Assembly: GCF_000010985.1 (NCBI RefSeq)
Contig: NC_013940.1
Span: 124,001-188,000, forward strand
DNA length: 64,000 bases
Direction of reading: 5' to 3'
Source: Deferribacter desulfuricans SSM1
GTDB taxonomy: Bacteria > Chrysiogenota > Deferribacteres > Deferribacterales > Deferribacteraceae
The translations under genes and the position numbers were made by a program. Position 1 is the first letter of the stretch, and the number at the start of each line of letters is the position of its first letter. Below the pieces are notes generated by a model. That model worked only from the letters and a program-made list of their open reading frames with translations. It was not told where the DNA came from and made no database searches. Shown here piece by piece: positions 1 through 8,599 of this stretch.

Positions 1-30
1 TTATAAATTTGTATAAAAGGAGGTATATTC

Positions 31-1107
31 ATGGCAAATTTATGTGACCATGTAGAAAAAATAGCACATTTCCTTAGAGAAGAGCATTACTGGGAAAGTG
101 AGGAAATAGAGAAATTTGCTAAAGAAATGAAATTAGAAGATAAAAACCCATTTGTACTTGAATTAGATGAAGAATCTAGAAAAAATTTAAAAGAAAACTA
201 TGGTATTGAATTAACTAAAGTAGGATTATCAGAGTTAATTGGGTTGGCATTCAAAAAGCTCATTAGAGAGGACAAGGATACTGTTTTCTTTAACACTTTT
301 GCTTTGGGTAACCTTATAGCTTTATTGGAAGATAAATATCCTCACAAATTTGAAGAAGTATTTACATCATATGCAGAAACAGTTGACGGCGAATCATATC
401 CTTATTTGTCAGTTGCTCAAATGGCTGTTGAGGAACCAATGATATTTTCATGGTTTCCTGATTCAGAAAAACAAATGCATGCTTACGAAATGTTAATGGA
501 TTATCAATATGAAAGTACACTTCATGATACTTATGGTAAGTATTTAGCTATTCATTTTGGTGTACCTGAAAATGCAACAGGATTAGACCAAAAAGAATTC
601 ACTAAAGTAAAAAAAGCATTTAAAGATCAAGCAACTAGGACAACTTTTAACTTTTTTGTAGCTTTAATGGAAGAAGCAATGAATTTAGATATGGATAGGG
701 TAGTAGAAATAAAAGAAGGTATAGGTAAGTTGGAAAGTATTCCACAAGAAGAGTTAGTGGAGAAATATTCAAAAATAATAGACATGTATTTCCAAAATTT
801 TGAGCAGTTATTTATGAATTATTATTCTCAAGCAGCAGCTGAAATTAGTACACATTTTAAAAATTCTCGTGAAGTTCAAGCTGAATTATTGAAAGTATTA
901 AGTAAAGTAATGAAAGAAGGAATGAATAAAGTATTCAAATTCTATGAAGAACAGTTACCTACATTTATGTTAAATGAAAAAGAGAAATTTAAAATGGGAT
1001 TAATTCAATCAACTATTCCTGTAGCTGAAGAAAAAATTACTAAATATTTTAATCAGTTAGAACAAACTATTAATCAAAAATTAGAAGAATTAGGTATGAA
1101 TATGTAA
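31..1107 (+). CDS. Unknown helical protein, 358 aa
   Basis: Not recognised. The ATG follows a strong AAAGGAGG Shine-Dalgarno at 7-8 bases, so the start is secure. The protein is acidic, mostly helical by composition, with no signal peptide or membrane segment. Glu/Lys-rich stretches from about residue 200 to the end suggest a helical bundle or coiled coil. It lies upstream, on the same strand, of an unknown gene and of the metallopeptidase/VWA gene starting at 1844. In many genomes metallopeptidase/VWA genes travel with MoxR-type ATPases, but this protein has no Walker motifs, so it is not that partner. Confidence 0.75.
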   Translation: MANLCDHVEKIAHFLREEHYWESEEIEKFAKEMKLEDKNPFVLELDEESRKNLKENYGIELTKVGLSELIGLAFKKLIREDKDTVFFNTFALGNLIALLEDKYPHKFEEVFTSYAETVDGESYPYLSVAQMAVEEPMIFSWFPDSEKQMHAYEMLMDYQYESTLHDTYGKYLAIHFGVPENATGLDQKEFTKVKKAFKDQATRTTFNFFVALMEEAMNLDMDRVVEIKEGIGKLESIPQEELVEKYSKIIDMYFQNFEQLFMNYYSQAAAEISTHFKNSREVQAELLKVLSKVMKEGMNKVFKFYEEQLPTFMLNEKEKFKMGLIQSTIPVAEEKITKYFNQLEQTINQKLEELGMNM

Positions 1108-1149
1108 ATAAATATGTATATTGTATAAAGATAAGTTTGAGGTGTTAAT

Positions 1150-1794
1150 ATGTATACAAGTGAAATAATAAAACCTGATGCAATATATAAAGGATTTTTT
1201 AATTCAATGGTTTTTTCAAAAAATTCAATACAAAGTTATTTTAATAAGTTAGGCTACTTGCATACTACAAGTAGCCTTTTTTATTATTATAGTGTATTAG
1301 CTAATTTAAATAATTATTCTATATTAGAAGACTTAATTAAAAAAAATAAGCAAAAATTAAAGATTAATTACAAAGATATTATTTATGATTTTTTTAGATC
1401 TAATAATTTTGATACTAGTTTATTAAATTCTTCATATGCTAAAAAATATTTTGACTTAATAGAAGCTATTTTACATCTACCAATGTCTGTTCTTACTAAA
1501 TTATTTTTTGATACAGGTAAAATTTTAGGTTTATATGGTTTAAATATTGTAAATAATGTTCCTTTTGATTTATATAAAATTAACTACAGTTTAAAAGAAG
1601 AAGAAATATTAACTTTATTAAATTCAATTAGTTCTAAATATTTTGAATTATTTGATATTATTGTAAGCAATACTATAATATCCACACAGCAGTTATATAA
1701 ATCTTATGAAACTTTATTACGTTATCTTATTCCTTGTTTTATTTATTTATATAAGAGTTATGAAAATGAGTTGTTAAGAGAAAATTTTGAATAA
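1150..1794 (+). CDS. Unknown protein, 214 aa, with an intrinsic terminator in its 5' part
   Basis: Not recognised. GAGGTG lies 7 bases upstream of the ATG. The protein is rich in Ile, Leu, Tyr, Lys and Asn, with no motif I can name. It starts 42 bases after the previous gene, so the two are probably co-transcribed. A textbook rho-independent terminator (1251-1282) lies inside the coding region near codon 35, so expression of this gene and those downstream may depend on readthrough. Confidence 0.65.
   Translation: MYTSEIIKPDAIYKGFFNSMVFSKNSIQSYFNKLGYLHTTSSLFYYYSVLANLNNYSILEDLIKKNKQKLKINYKDIIYDFFRSNNFDTSLLNSSYAKKYFDLIEAILHLPMSVLTKLFFDTGKILGLYGLNIVNNVPFDLYKINYSLKEEEILTLLNSISSKYFELFDIIVSNTIISTQQLYKSYETLLRYLIPCFIYLYKSYENELLRENFE
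1251..1282 (+). terminator. Rho-independent terminator inside a coding region
   Basis: Perfect 10-bp stem AGGCTACTTG / CAAGTAGCCT with a 7-base loop, followed directly by a T tract. G+C content is well above the surroundings. It lies about 100 bases into the 1150-1794 gene on the sense strand. Confidence 0.7.
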
Positions 1795-2009
1795 AAATTA
1801 TTAAATTTTATAAATTATAAATTTTATGGTTTGAGGTAAATTAATGTTTAATACAGCAAATATTAAGTATCATACAGATTATACAAGGAATGCTATAAAC
1901 AAAAGATTATTGAATATTTTAAGTGAAAATATTCCTTCTTATGTAGCAGAATTTTATTCAAAATTATTTTCAGATGTTTATCCCTCCACCACCCACAAGA
2001 CACATTCTT

Positions 2010-2435
2010 TTAGGTAGGTGATGTAGTGGGTGTCTTCTGGGTTTCAATATATTGTTTGATAACCTCAAGCGGAGCTCCACCACAGGAACCTGCAAAATAG
2101 CTTGGAGACCATAAAGCGTTTTTCCAGTAATACTGCCTTAATTCAGGATGGATTTGTTTTAGCTTTCTGGAAGAAACACCTTTTAGCGAATTTACCAGTT
2201 TTGAGACTGCCACCTTTGGCGGATAGTTTACAAGCAAATGGACATGGTCGCTTTCTCCATTTAATTCTATCAGTTCTGCCTCAAAATCTTGACAGACTTT
2301 GGCGAAGATTTCCTTTAAGGTTTCTAAGTGTTTCTTTTGAAATACGCTCTTTCTGTATTTAGTTACAAAGACCAAATGCACATGCAGAAGAAAAACACAA
2401 TGCCTACCAGTTCTAATTTTACTTGACTTTTCCAT
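2010..2435 (-). CDS. tnpA: IS200/IS605 Y1 transposase TnpA
   Basis: A 141-aa HUH-family tyrosine transposase of normal family length. The HUH pair is His64 and His66 in DHVHLL. The likely catalytic tyrosine is Tyr129 in KQYIE. The family excises and inserts single-stranded DNA by binding hairpins at the element ends and cutting 3' of a short target (here TTTAT). It is divergent from tnpB, with starts 22 bases apart, as in IS605 itself. It looks intact and active. Confidence 0.95.
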   Translation of the reverse strand: MEKSSKIRTGRHCVFLLHVHLVFVTKYRKSVFQKKHLETLKEIFAKVCQDFEAELIELNGESDHVHLLVNYPPKVAVSKLVNSLKGVSSRKLKQIHPELRQYYWKNALWSPSYFAGSCGGAPLEVIKQYIETQKTPTTSPT

Positions 2436-2457
2436 AGACCAATACTATAATATAACA

Positions 2458-3789
2458 ATGATTACATGTCAAGCCTTTAAATTTAAACTCAAGACCAATG
2501 AAGAGTTAGAAAACAAGTTCGCCCAATTTGCCGGCTCTTGTAGGTTTGTATGGAATAAAGCTATTGCTTTAATAAAACAAAAGCTTGATATAAAAAAGGT
2601 AGATAAAATCATCAATATCCACTTGCCACAATATTACAAAAATACTGCTACTATACCTACCTATAACGAAATGGCGGGAATGCTTAAATTATGGAAACAA
2701 TCCGAAGAATACGCTTTCTTAAAAGAAGCACATTCTCAAATTCTACAACAAACCTTAAAGGATTTATACAAAGCCATAGACAGTGCTTTTACCAAAGGCA
2801 ATGGTATATCTTTTCCAGACTTCAGGAAGAAAGGTAAATCGCCAGACAGCTTTAGATATCCTCAAGGCTTTAAGATAAATAACAATAGAATATTTTTACC
2901 TAAAATAGGATGGGTTAGGTTTTATAAATCAAGAAACATAGTTGGCAAACCAAAGAATGTAACAGTTAAAAGATACGCCGATGGCTGGTATATAAGCGTA
3001 GTTACCGAAAAAGACACATCAATTAAAGAAAATCTATCCAACCCCGTGGGTATAGATGTAGGTGTAAAAAAGATAATCACACTATCCAACGGTTGTTACT
3101 TCGAGCCTCTTGATTTAAGTAAATATGAGAAAAAACTAATCAAACTCCAAAGGCAACTCTCGAGAAAACAACACCCTACCAAAAAAGGAGATAAGACACC
3201 GTTTTCTAATAATTACAAAAAACACCAAAGAAAAATAGCAAAGATGTGGCTTAAGATAGCAAATGTGAGAAACGATTACCTACATAAAATAACAACAGCC
3301 ATAGCCAAAAAACACGGCTTTGTGGCTGTAGAGAATTTAAAGGTTAAGAACCTAACCAAATCTGCAAAAGGCACAAAAGACAGCCCCGGACGTAATGTAA
3401 AAGCTAAATCAGGCTTAAACAGAAGCATTCTTTCTCGAGCGTGGGGTAGGTTCTTTGAACTGCTTGAGTATAAACTCCAGAGAAATGGGGGGAAACTGGT
3501 TAGAGTTGACGCTAAAAACACCTCTATAACCTGTCCTCTATGTGATTACACTAATAAGGAAAACCGCAAAAACCAAGCGGTATTTGTATGCAAAAAGTGT
3601 GGTTTTACGTCTAATGCTGATTTGGTAGGTGCGATAAATGTTTTAATGAGAGCGATGAGGAAGGAAAACCTTATAACCCTACCGCAGGGCTTGCGGGAAG
3701 TCACGCCTGTGGAGTATGCCAGAGAGTATACGCTGAAGCAGGAACCAGCGGGAAACCGTGAGGGATTACCGCTTCCATCGATAGCGTAG
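2458..3789 (+). CDS. tnpB: TnpB RNA-guided nuclease, RuvC type
   Basis: A 443-aa protein with an N-terminal OrfB helix-turn-helix region and a C-terminal RuvC-like nuclease. Catalytic residues visible are Asp200 (GIDVG), Glu292 (VENLKV) and Asp388 (NADLVGA). The zinc finger is Cys359-x2-Cys362 and Cys378-x2-Cys381. All are present, so it should be active. In this family an RNA from the element's right end guides cleavage of sites bearing the same motif that flanks the left end, which favours retention of the element. Lys-rich extensions and a 30-residue tail overlap the guide-RNA region. Confidence 0.95.
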   Translation: MITCQAFKFKLKTNEELENKFAQFAGSCRFVWNKAIALIKQKLDIKKVDKIINIHLPQYYKNTATIPTYNEMAGMLKLWKQSEEYAFLKEAHSQILQQTLKDLYKAIDSAFTKGNGISFPDFRKKGKSPDSFRYPQGFKINNNRIFLPKIGWVRFYKSRNIVGKPKNVTVKRYADGWYISVVTEKDTSIKENLSNPVGIDVGVKKIITLSNGCYFEPLDLSKYEKKLIKLQRQLSRKQHPTKKGDKTPFSNNYKKHQRKIAKMWLKIANVRNDYLHKITTAIAKKHGFVAVENLKVKNLTKSAKGTKDSPGRNVKAKSGLNRSILSRAWGRFFELLEYKLQRNGGKLVRVDAKNTSITCPLCDYTNKENRKNQAVFVCKKCGFTSNADLVGAINVLMRAMRKENLITLPQGLREVTPVEYAREYTLKQEPAGNREGLPLPSIA

Positions 3790-3827
3790 ATGGGAATCCT
3801 CTTCCTTTAGGGAGAGGAGGAAGTCAA
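3690..3827 (+). ncRNA. Putative omega/right-end guide RNA scaffold of TnpB (copy 1)
   Basis: The 3' end of tnpB and the 38 bases after it are G+C-rich and full of short complementary segments, ending in the hairpin CCTCTTCC TTTA GGGAGAGG and GGAAGTCAA. TnpB elements make their guide RNA from exactly this place, with the guide read from the host DNA beyond the end. The 5' limit is not visible and is approximate. The same scaffold occurs at the right end of the other four copies. Confidence 0.55.
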
Positions 3828-5637
3828 TCGAAGATAAAAGTAATTCCTTTTACTGTAGATTCCAATATTGATGATTCAAATGATCCTGTTGCATATGTGT
3901 CTTATGATTATCAAGGTAAATTTTTAGGGTTATATTACAATACAGGTATTCTCAATGAAAATGATCCTGAAACAATAAAAAAATTAATATGGCATGAATT
4001 ATTGCATTTATTACGTAATGATTTAGATTTTGAAAATATTTTAAAAAGAGCTAAATTAAAAGAAGTACCTGAATTAGATAATGTAATACATTCATCAATA
4101 TTTTATAAAATATCCAATCAAATATTAAATTTAATACAAGATGCATTTATTAATGAGGATATTGGGTTTGATGGATTAACATATAAAGGGAAAAAAATTA
4201 AATCTATTAAATTTGATAATGTAATAAATGCATTAGAAAAAATGTTAGATACTAAACTACCCGGAATGAAAAAATTATTTTATGTATCTAACACAGTGGA
4301 AATATATAGAAGTATAATTTTAACAATAATTGATAAATTATTAGAAATGAAAAAACAACAAGAGGAATTTGAAAAGAAATTAGAGGAATTTTTAAATCAA
4401 CTATCTGAAAGTTTAGAAGATTTTTATAATCAACATGGCACCAATGGTGGCCAACCAGATTATTCTCCATCTGCACCTAATGATTCTGGTTTAACATCAT
4501 CAGTATCAGATTTAGTTCAAGATATCTTAAATATTAAAAAGAAAGATATTGTAGAAAAGATTAAACAGCAGCAAAAACAACAACCAAATCAACAAGCTGG
4601 GCAAAAGCATTCAGGAAAACCAGGAGAATGTGAAAATAAACAGTCTACTAACCAACAACAAAATAATCAAAATAATAATCAAAATAATAGTTCTAATAAA
4701 GAACATGTTCCAGGGAAAAAGGCGATTGAAGATGCTCGTGCTGAAGCTATGAGTAAAAAAAATCAGTATAATGTAAAAGATTTAAATGAATTAAAACAAT
4801 TATTAGATAAAATAGCTGAACGCTTAAATAAACAACAAGATGCTGGATTAGGGGAAGGAGATAGTTTTATATTGAACTTACCAGAAAATGATGAAATAAC
4901 AAGTGTAGATGAGCATTTATATAGGAATTATTTTTATCATGTTCCAAAAACAGGGAAAGGTAATACTAAGGCTAAAATTTATGAAGATGATTTAGATGTT
5001 TCCAAAATTTCTACAAAGAAAACAAGACATTATGGTGTAGTTAATGAACGACATAAGAAACAGTTTGCTCATCCGTTATTTATTGTAGACACATCAGGTT
5101 CTTTTGTAAAATATGTACCATTTTTTATAGATTTATTAAATCGTTTAGAAAGTTTATGTAAAACTGAATTTACTGTTGTATCATTTTCAGGTAAAGCTGG
5201 ATTAGTAGGTAAAAGGTTTAATCATGATACAGGACAATATGAGTATGTTTTTACTGATTATAATGGCGGTACAGAAGTTAAACCTATTGTAGAATTCTTA
5301 CAAAATGAATATTTAAAACGAAAAAATCCAATAAGTTTTAATCAAATTACAATAATATCAGATTTTGACTTTGCAGATGAAAACACCCCAGAATTTATGT
5401 CTGACTTAATACGTACTGTTAAAAGAATAAATAAAAAATATGGTTATACAAATAATTTTAAGTTACTTGTTATTACAAATAATCAAACTCAAGTTAAAAA
5501 ATATTTAGATGATTTTAATCTTGAATTGGAAGATGTAGATAAACTTTTTAATATGTGGAAAAAAGAAAACAATATGAATAATACTAATAATCAAAATATG
5601 AATAACCAAAATCAAAATATGGATATGTAGTTATAAA

Positions 5638-6483
5638 TCAACAGATAGATGAAATTAATATATAATTTTTAATTAATTGATTTAAATTTTTATAAAAATT
5701 GATTTCATCATATTTTTTATTATGTATATTGTATAGTGAATCGTATATATTTTTAGTTACCAATTTAGTATACATTGTAGTAGTTTTATCTTCAAAATTT
5801 TGTAAAATAAGACTATATACATTTTGATTTCTAAAAACATAATTAGTCGAAAGAAGTAGTATTTTTTTATTTTTTACAGCGAATTTATTTTTAGTTTGTG
5901 CATGAGCAACTGACCAATTATCATTATTTTTTAGTTTTAATATATCAGAGTTTGTAAAAATATAACCATCTATTACCATTTCATGAGCAACAGTATGTCC
6001 TTTTTTATCAGCTATAGATAAGATTTCTTTATCAGTAAAACAGTATCCACGAGAAACCAAAATATGAGCAACTGAAGTACCTTCATTATTTGTAAGTTTT
6101 AGTACTTCAGGATCTGTTATTAAATCACCTTTTTTTGCTTGAATATGAGCTACTGTATTACCGTTATTATCAGCCAGTTTTAATATTTTGAATTCATTAA
6201 ACAAATAACCTTTTTCAGCCATAATATGAGCTACAGTAATACCTAAATTATTTTTTAATTTAAGAATCTTATAATCTATAAATACATGTCCTTCGTTAGC
6301 CATATAATGAGCAACTGACCAACCTTTATTATTTTTTAATTTTAATATTTTAAAATTTCTTGAAATATAACCTTCATCAACAAGTTTATGTGCTAATGTA
6401 TTTCCAGTATTTTTATTTATAATTTTTTTTAATTTATTAAATTCATATTCATTTTCCATTATTTTTTGAAGTTTAATACTCAT
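5638..6483 (-). CDS. VAH-repeat family protein, 7 repeats
   Basis: 281 aa. About seven 27-residue units with core [G/N]-x-[TS]-[VL]-A-H and [DE]ILKL, ankyrin-like in pattern (TPLH becomes TVAH) but six residues shorter than a standard ankyrin repeat. The N-terminal unit is a divergent cap. The C-terminus has the family tail (NFYKNL, then ending SSIC). It is last of a tight minus-strand run of four family genes (8433 down to 5638) with gaps of about 8-24 bases, so probably one transcript. Function unknown; ankyrin-like arrays normally mediate protein-protein contact. Confidence 0.85.
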   Translation of the reverse strand: MSIKLQKIMENEYEFNKLKKIINKNTGNTLAHKLVDEGYISRNFKILKLKNNKGWSVAHYMANEGHVFIDYKILKLKNNLGITVAHIMAEKGYLFNEFKILKLADNNGNTVAHIQAKKGDLITDPEVLKLTNNEGTSVAHILVSRGYCFTDKEILSIADKKGHTVAHEMVIDGYIFTNSDILKLKNNDNWSVAHAQTKNKFAVKNKKILLLSTNYVFRNQNVYSLILQNFEDKTTTMYTKLVTKNIYDSLYNIHNKKYDEINFYKNLNQLIKNYILISSIC

Positions 6484-6507
6484 TAATGTTACCTTTTTTA
6501 TTATTTA

Positions 6508-6762
6508 TTATAACATAATTTTTAAAATTTGAAGTAATTTTTTATATTTAAACATATAACCAGTTGTGTATAATATAACATGAGCTACTGTTCGACCTCT
6601 TTTATTAGCTAATTTTAATATTTCTTTATCATTAATTATCCAACTCCATGTTGCTTGTACATGAGCTATAGTCCAACCTTTGTCATTAGCTAATTTCAGT
6701 ATTGTTTTATCTTCAAAAACTTGACTGTTTTTTACCTGTTTTAATGCGTTTTCGTATGTCAT
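6508..6762 (-). CDS. VAH-repeat family protein, C-terminally truncated
   Basis: Begins MTYENALKQV, the family start. It has two repeat units and the post-repeat motif GYMFKYKKLL, then stops after a few residues, so the constant C-terminal domain is missing. I chose the ATG at 6762 because MTYE-type starts are shared by many members. It lies 8 bases after the stop of the upstream gene without an obvious Shine-Dalgarno, suggesting translational coupling. Probably a decaying copy. Confidence 0.6.
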   Translation of the reverse strand: MTYENALKQVKNSQVFEDKTILKLANDKGWTIAHVQATWSWIINDKEILKLANKRGRTVAHVILYTTGYMFKYKKLLQILKIML

Positions 6763-6770
6763 AATATATT

Positions 6771-7520
6771 TCAACAAATATTAGTTGTTAATAGATGTTT
6801 TTTAATTTCCAAATTTAGCTTTTTATAAAACTCAATTAATTTAATATAATTAGGAGCAATAAAATAATTTTTTAAAGGCGCTTTTAATTTTTCTAATTTA
6901 TAAATATAATTATTGTCTGTTAAATTTTTATTAATTAATTTAATACCTGATATGACATTAAAGTTTTTGTTATTAGTATCTTGTAAATGATGTAATATCA
7001 CATAAAATTCAGATATTTTAAGTTTATTATAATCTTTATATTTAATTATATATCTAGTTTTATATTTTAATAATAAAAATTTCTTATACTTAGGTATATA
7101 TTTATAGTTAGGATCTACTGCTATAAAAGCTGCTAATTTTATTTTATTAAGTTTGTCATAATAATCTATTACACCCTCGAAATTTAAAATATTAAAATCT
7201 AAAGGTAACCATTCTTTAATTGATTTATTTTTAGCTATTATACCAACTACACTTTTACCTTGAGTATTAACTAATTTTAATATGTTTTTATCATTAGTAA
7301 TCCAGCCGTGTTCTGCTTGCTTATGTGCTACTGTCCAACCAGTTTCATTTGCTAGTTCTAAGATTTCTTTATCTTCTGTGATCCAACCATTCCATGCTTG
7401 TTCATGAGCTATTGTCCAGCCAGTTTCATTAGCTAATTTAAGTATTTTTTTATCTTTAAAAAAGGAACCTTGTCTTACTTTTTCTAAAGCTTCTTCGTAT
7501 GTCATAATATATCTATTCAT
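6771..7520 (-). CDS. VAH-repeat family protein, 249 aa
   Basis: Family N-cap (MTYEEALEKVRQGSFF), two clear repeats (GWTIAHEQA, GWTVAHKQA) and a third degenerate one (GKSVVG). A long constant C-terminal domain ends KFYKKLNLEIKKHL...NIC. AGGT precedes the ATG at 7520; an internal ATG five codons later matches the shorter start of some relatives. Nineteen bases separate it from the upstream family gene. Confidence 0.85.
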   Translation of the reverse strand: MNRYIMTYEEALEKVRQGSFFKDKKILKLANETGWTIAHEQAWNGWITEDKEILELANETGWTVAHKQAEHGWITNDKNILKLVNTQGKSVVGIIAKNKSIKEWLPLDFNILNFEGVIDYYDKLNKIKLAAFIAVDPNYKYIPKYKKFLLLKYKTRYIIKYKDYNKLKISEFYVILHHLQDTNNKNFNVISGIKLINKNLTDNNYIYKLEKLKAPLKNYFIAPNYIKLIEFYKKLNLEIKKHLLTTNIC

Positions 7521-7539
7521 AATATACCTATTACATACA

Positions 7540-8433
7540 TTAACAAATATTAGCTGTTAATAAATATTTTTTAATCTCAAAATCTAATTTTTTATAAAAT
7601 TTAATTAATTTAATATAATTAATATCTATATAATTATTTGAATTAAGACCTGCTCCAAAATTTAAAATGTCTAAACTATTATTATATTTTACAATATTAT
7701 TAAAATAATTATCATTTGAAATTAATTTATTTATTAATTTTATACTACTAATCTTATCTGATTCATCACTTATTTTAGTTCGTAAGTTCTCTACTCCTAC
7801 ATAAATATCTATAGAACAAGCTACATCATAATCTAAATCTTTTAATAATTCATTATATTTAAGTTCAAGTAATTTTTTATATTTAAGTGAGTAACCAGTT
7901 GCAGATGCTATAATATGGGCTACTGTTTGACCATATTTATGAGTTAACTGTAAAATTTCTTTATCATTAGTTATCCAACCTTGTTTGGCTTGTTCATGGG
8001 CTACTGTCCAATTATCTTTGTTAGCTAATTTTAATATATCTTTGTCTTCTACAAACCAATACCAATTATCAGAATTACTTGCTTGTATATGAGCTACTGT
8101 GTTACCATTGTTATCTGTTAATTTTAGAATTTCTTTATCGTCAGTTACCCATCCCTGTTTGGTTTGTTCATGAGCCACTGTCCAACCAGTATTATCTGCT
8201 AATTTTAAAATATCTTCGTCTTCAGTTGTCCAGCCTTCGTTTGCTTGCTCATGTGCTACAGTCCAACCATTTTTAGCAGCTAGTTTTAATATTTCTTTGT
8301 CTTCAGTTATCCAGTCATAAGAAGCTTGTTCATGAGCTACTGTCCAACCATGTTTATTTGCCAATTTCAAAATATTCTTATCTTCAAAAAAGTGTCCTTG
8401 TTTTACTTTTTCTAAAGCTTTTTTATAATTCAT
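7540..8433 (-). CDS. VAH-repeat family protein, 6 repeats
   Basis: 297 aa. Six units of 27 residues, most with the sequence GWTVAHEQA. Then GYSLKYKKLL, a middle region with DIYVGVENL and IKLINK, and the tail IKFYKKLDFEIKKYL...NIC. It is the first gene of the four-gene run. Its C-terminal domain closely matches the decayed copy at 48061-48548, so it serves as the intact reference for that pseudogene. Confidence 0.88.
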   Translation of the reverse strand: MNYKKALEKVKQGHFFEDKNILKLANKHGWTVAHEQASYDWITEDKEILKLAAKNGWTVAHEQANEGWTTEDEDILKLADNTGWTVAHEQTKQGWVTDDKEILKLTDNNGNTVAHIQASNSDNWYWFVEDKDILKLANKDNWTVAHEQAKQGWITNDKEILQLTHKYGQTVAHIIASATGYSLKYKKLLELKYNELLKDLDYDVACSIDIYVGVENLRTKISDESDKISSIKLINKLISNDNYFNNIVKYNNSLDILNFGAGLNSNNYIDINYIKLIKFYKKLDFEIKKYLLTANIC

Positions 8434-8599
8434 AATATTTTTCCATCTATCAATATTATTTAATAATTTAATAATAATTATTTTTAATTTTTGATAACTT
8501 TATATAAATTATATAACATAAGATAAAACATTAAAATATATATAAATATAATAATTAATAACTTAAAAAAAATAAATTTAGTTTAAGCATTCTTAAAAT

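Larger units (their letters stand above)
1982..3827 (+). mobile_element. IS605-type element, copy 1 (1846 bp, tnpA and tnpB divergent)
   Basis: The left end begins CCCTCCACCACCC just after the target pentamer TTTAT; the right end finishes GGAGGAAGTCAA. There is no target duplication, as expected for Y1-transposase elements. Both ends have subterminal imperfect hairpins (GACAC/GTGTC arms on the left; CCTCTTCC TTTA GGGAGAGG on the right). The boundaries are fixed by frame restoration in the host gene and by comparison with four other copies in this window. The putative TnpB guide begins TCGAAGATAAAA at 3828. Base composition is clearly more G+C-rich than the host DNA, which points to recent arrival. 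Confidence 0.95.
1844..5630 (+). pseudogene. Putative metallopeptidase / VWA-domain protein, interrupted by an IS605-type element
   Basis: Joining 1844-1981 to 3828-5630 gives an uninterrupted 646-aa frame. The gene was therefore intact before the element inserted after TTTAT at 1977-1981. The N-terminal half carries a zinc-metallopeptidase motif, HELLH, at residues 102-106. A low-complexity Gln/Asn-rich linker follows, then a C-terminal von Willebrand A-like domain with a MIDAS-type DTSGS. This matches the architecture of the paired putative metallopeptidase and VWA-like (DUF2201) families. Such proteins usually act with a MoxR ATPase in chaperone- or maturation-like roles; no such ATPase is visible here. 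The C-terminal tail is Asn/Gln/Met-rich. While the element is present, only the first 46 residues, or a product restarting at the GTG at 3897, could be made. Confidence 0.8.

Noticed and set aside
31-1107. MoxR-type AAA ATPase partner for the metallopeptidase/VWA gene
   Set aside because: No Walker A or B motif is present in the protein.
2102-2362. Plus-strand ORF opposite tnpA, and an 81-aa ORF opposite tnpB, present in all five copies
   Set aside because: Both are antisense shadows of tnpA and tnpB, with no ribosome sites and unlike any transposon accessory protein.
1982-3827. The IS605-type copies as IStrons (self-splicing introns)
   Set aside because: Frame restoration suggested splicing, but the 1846 bp are filled by tnpA and tnpB with short ends, leaving no room for a group I intron core.
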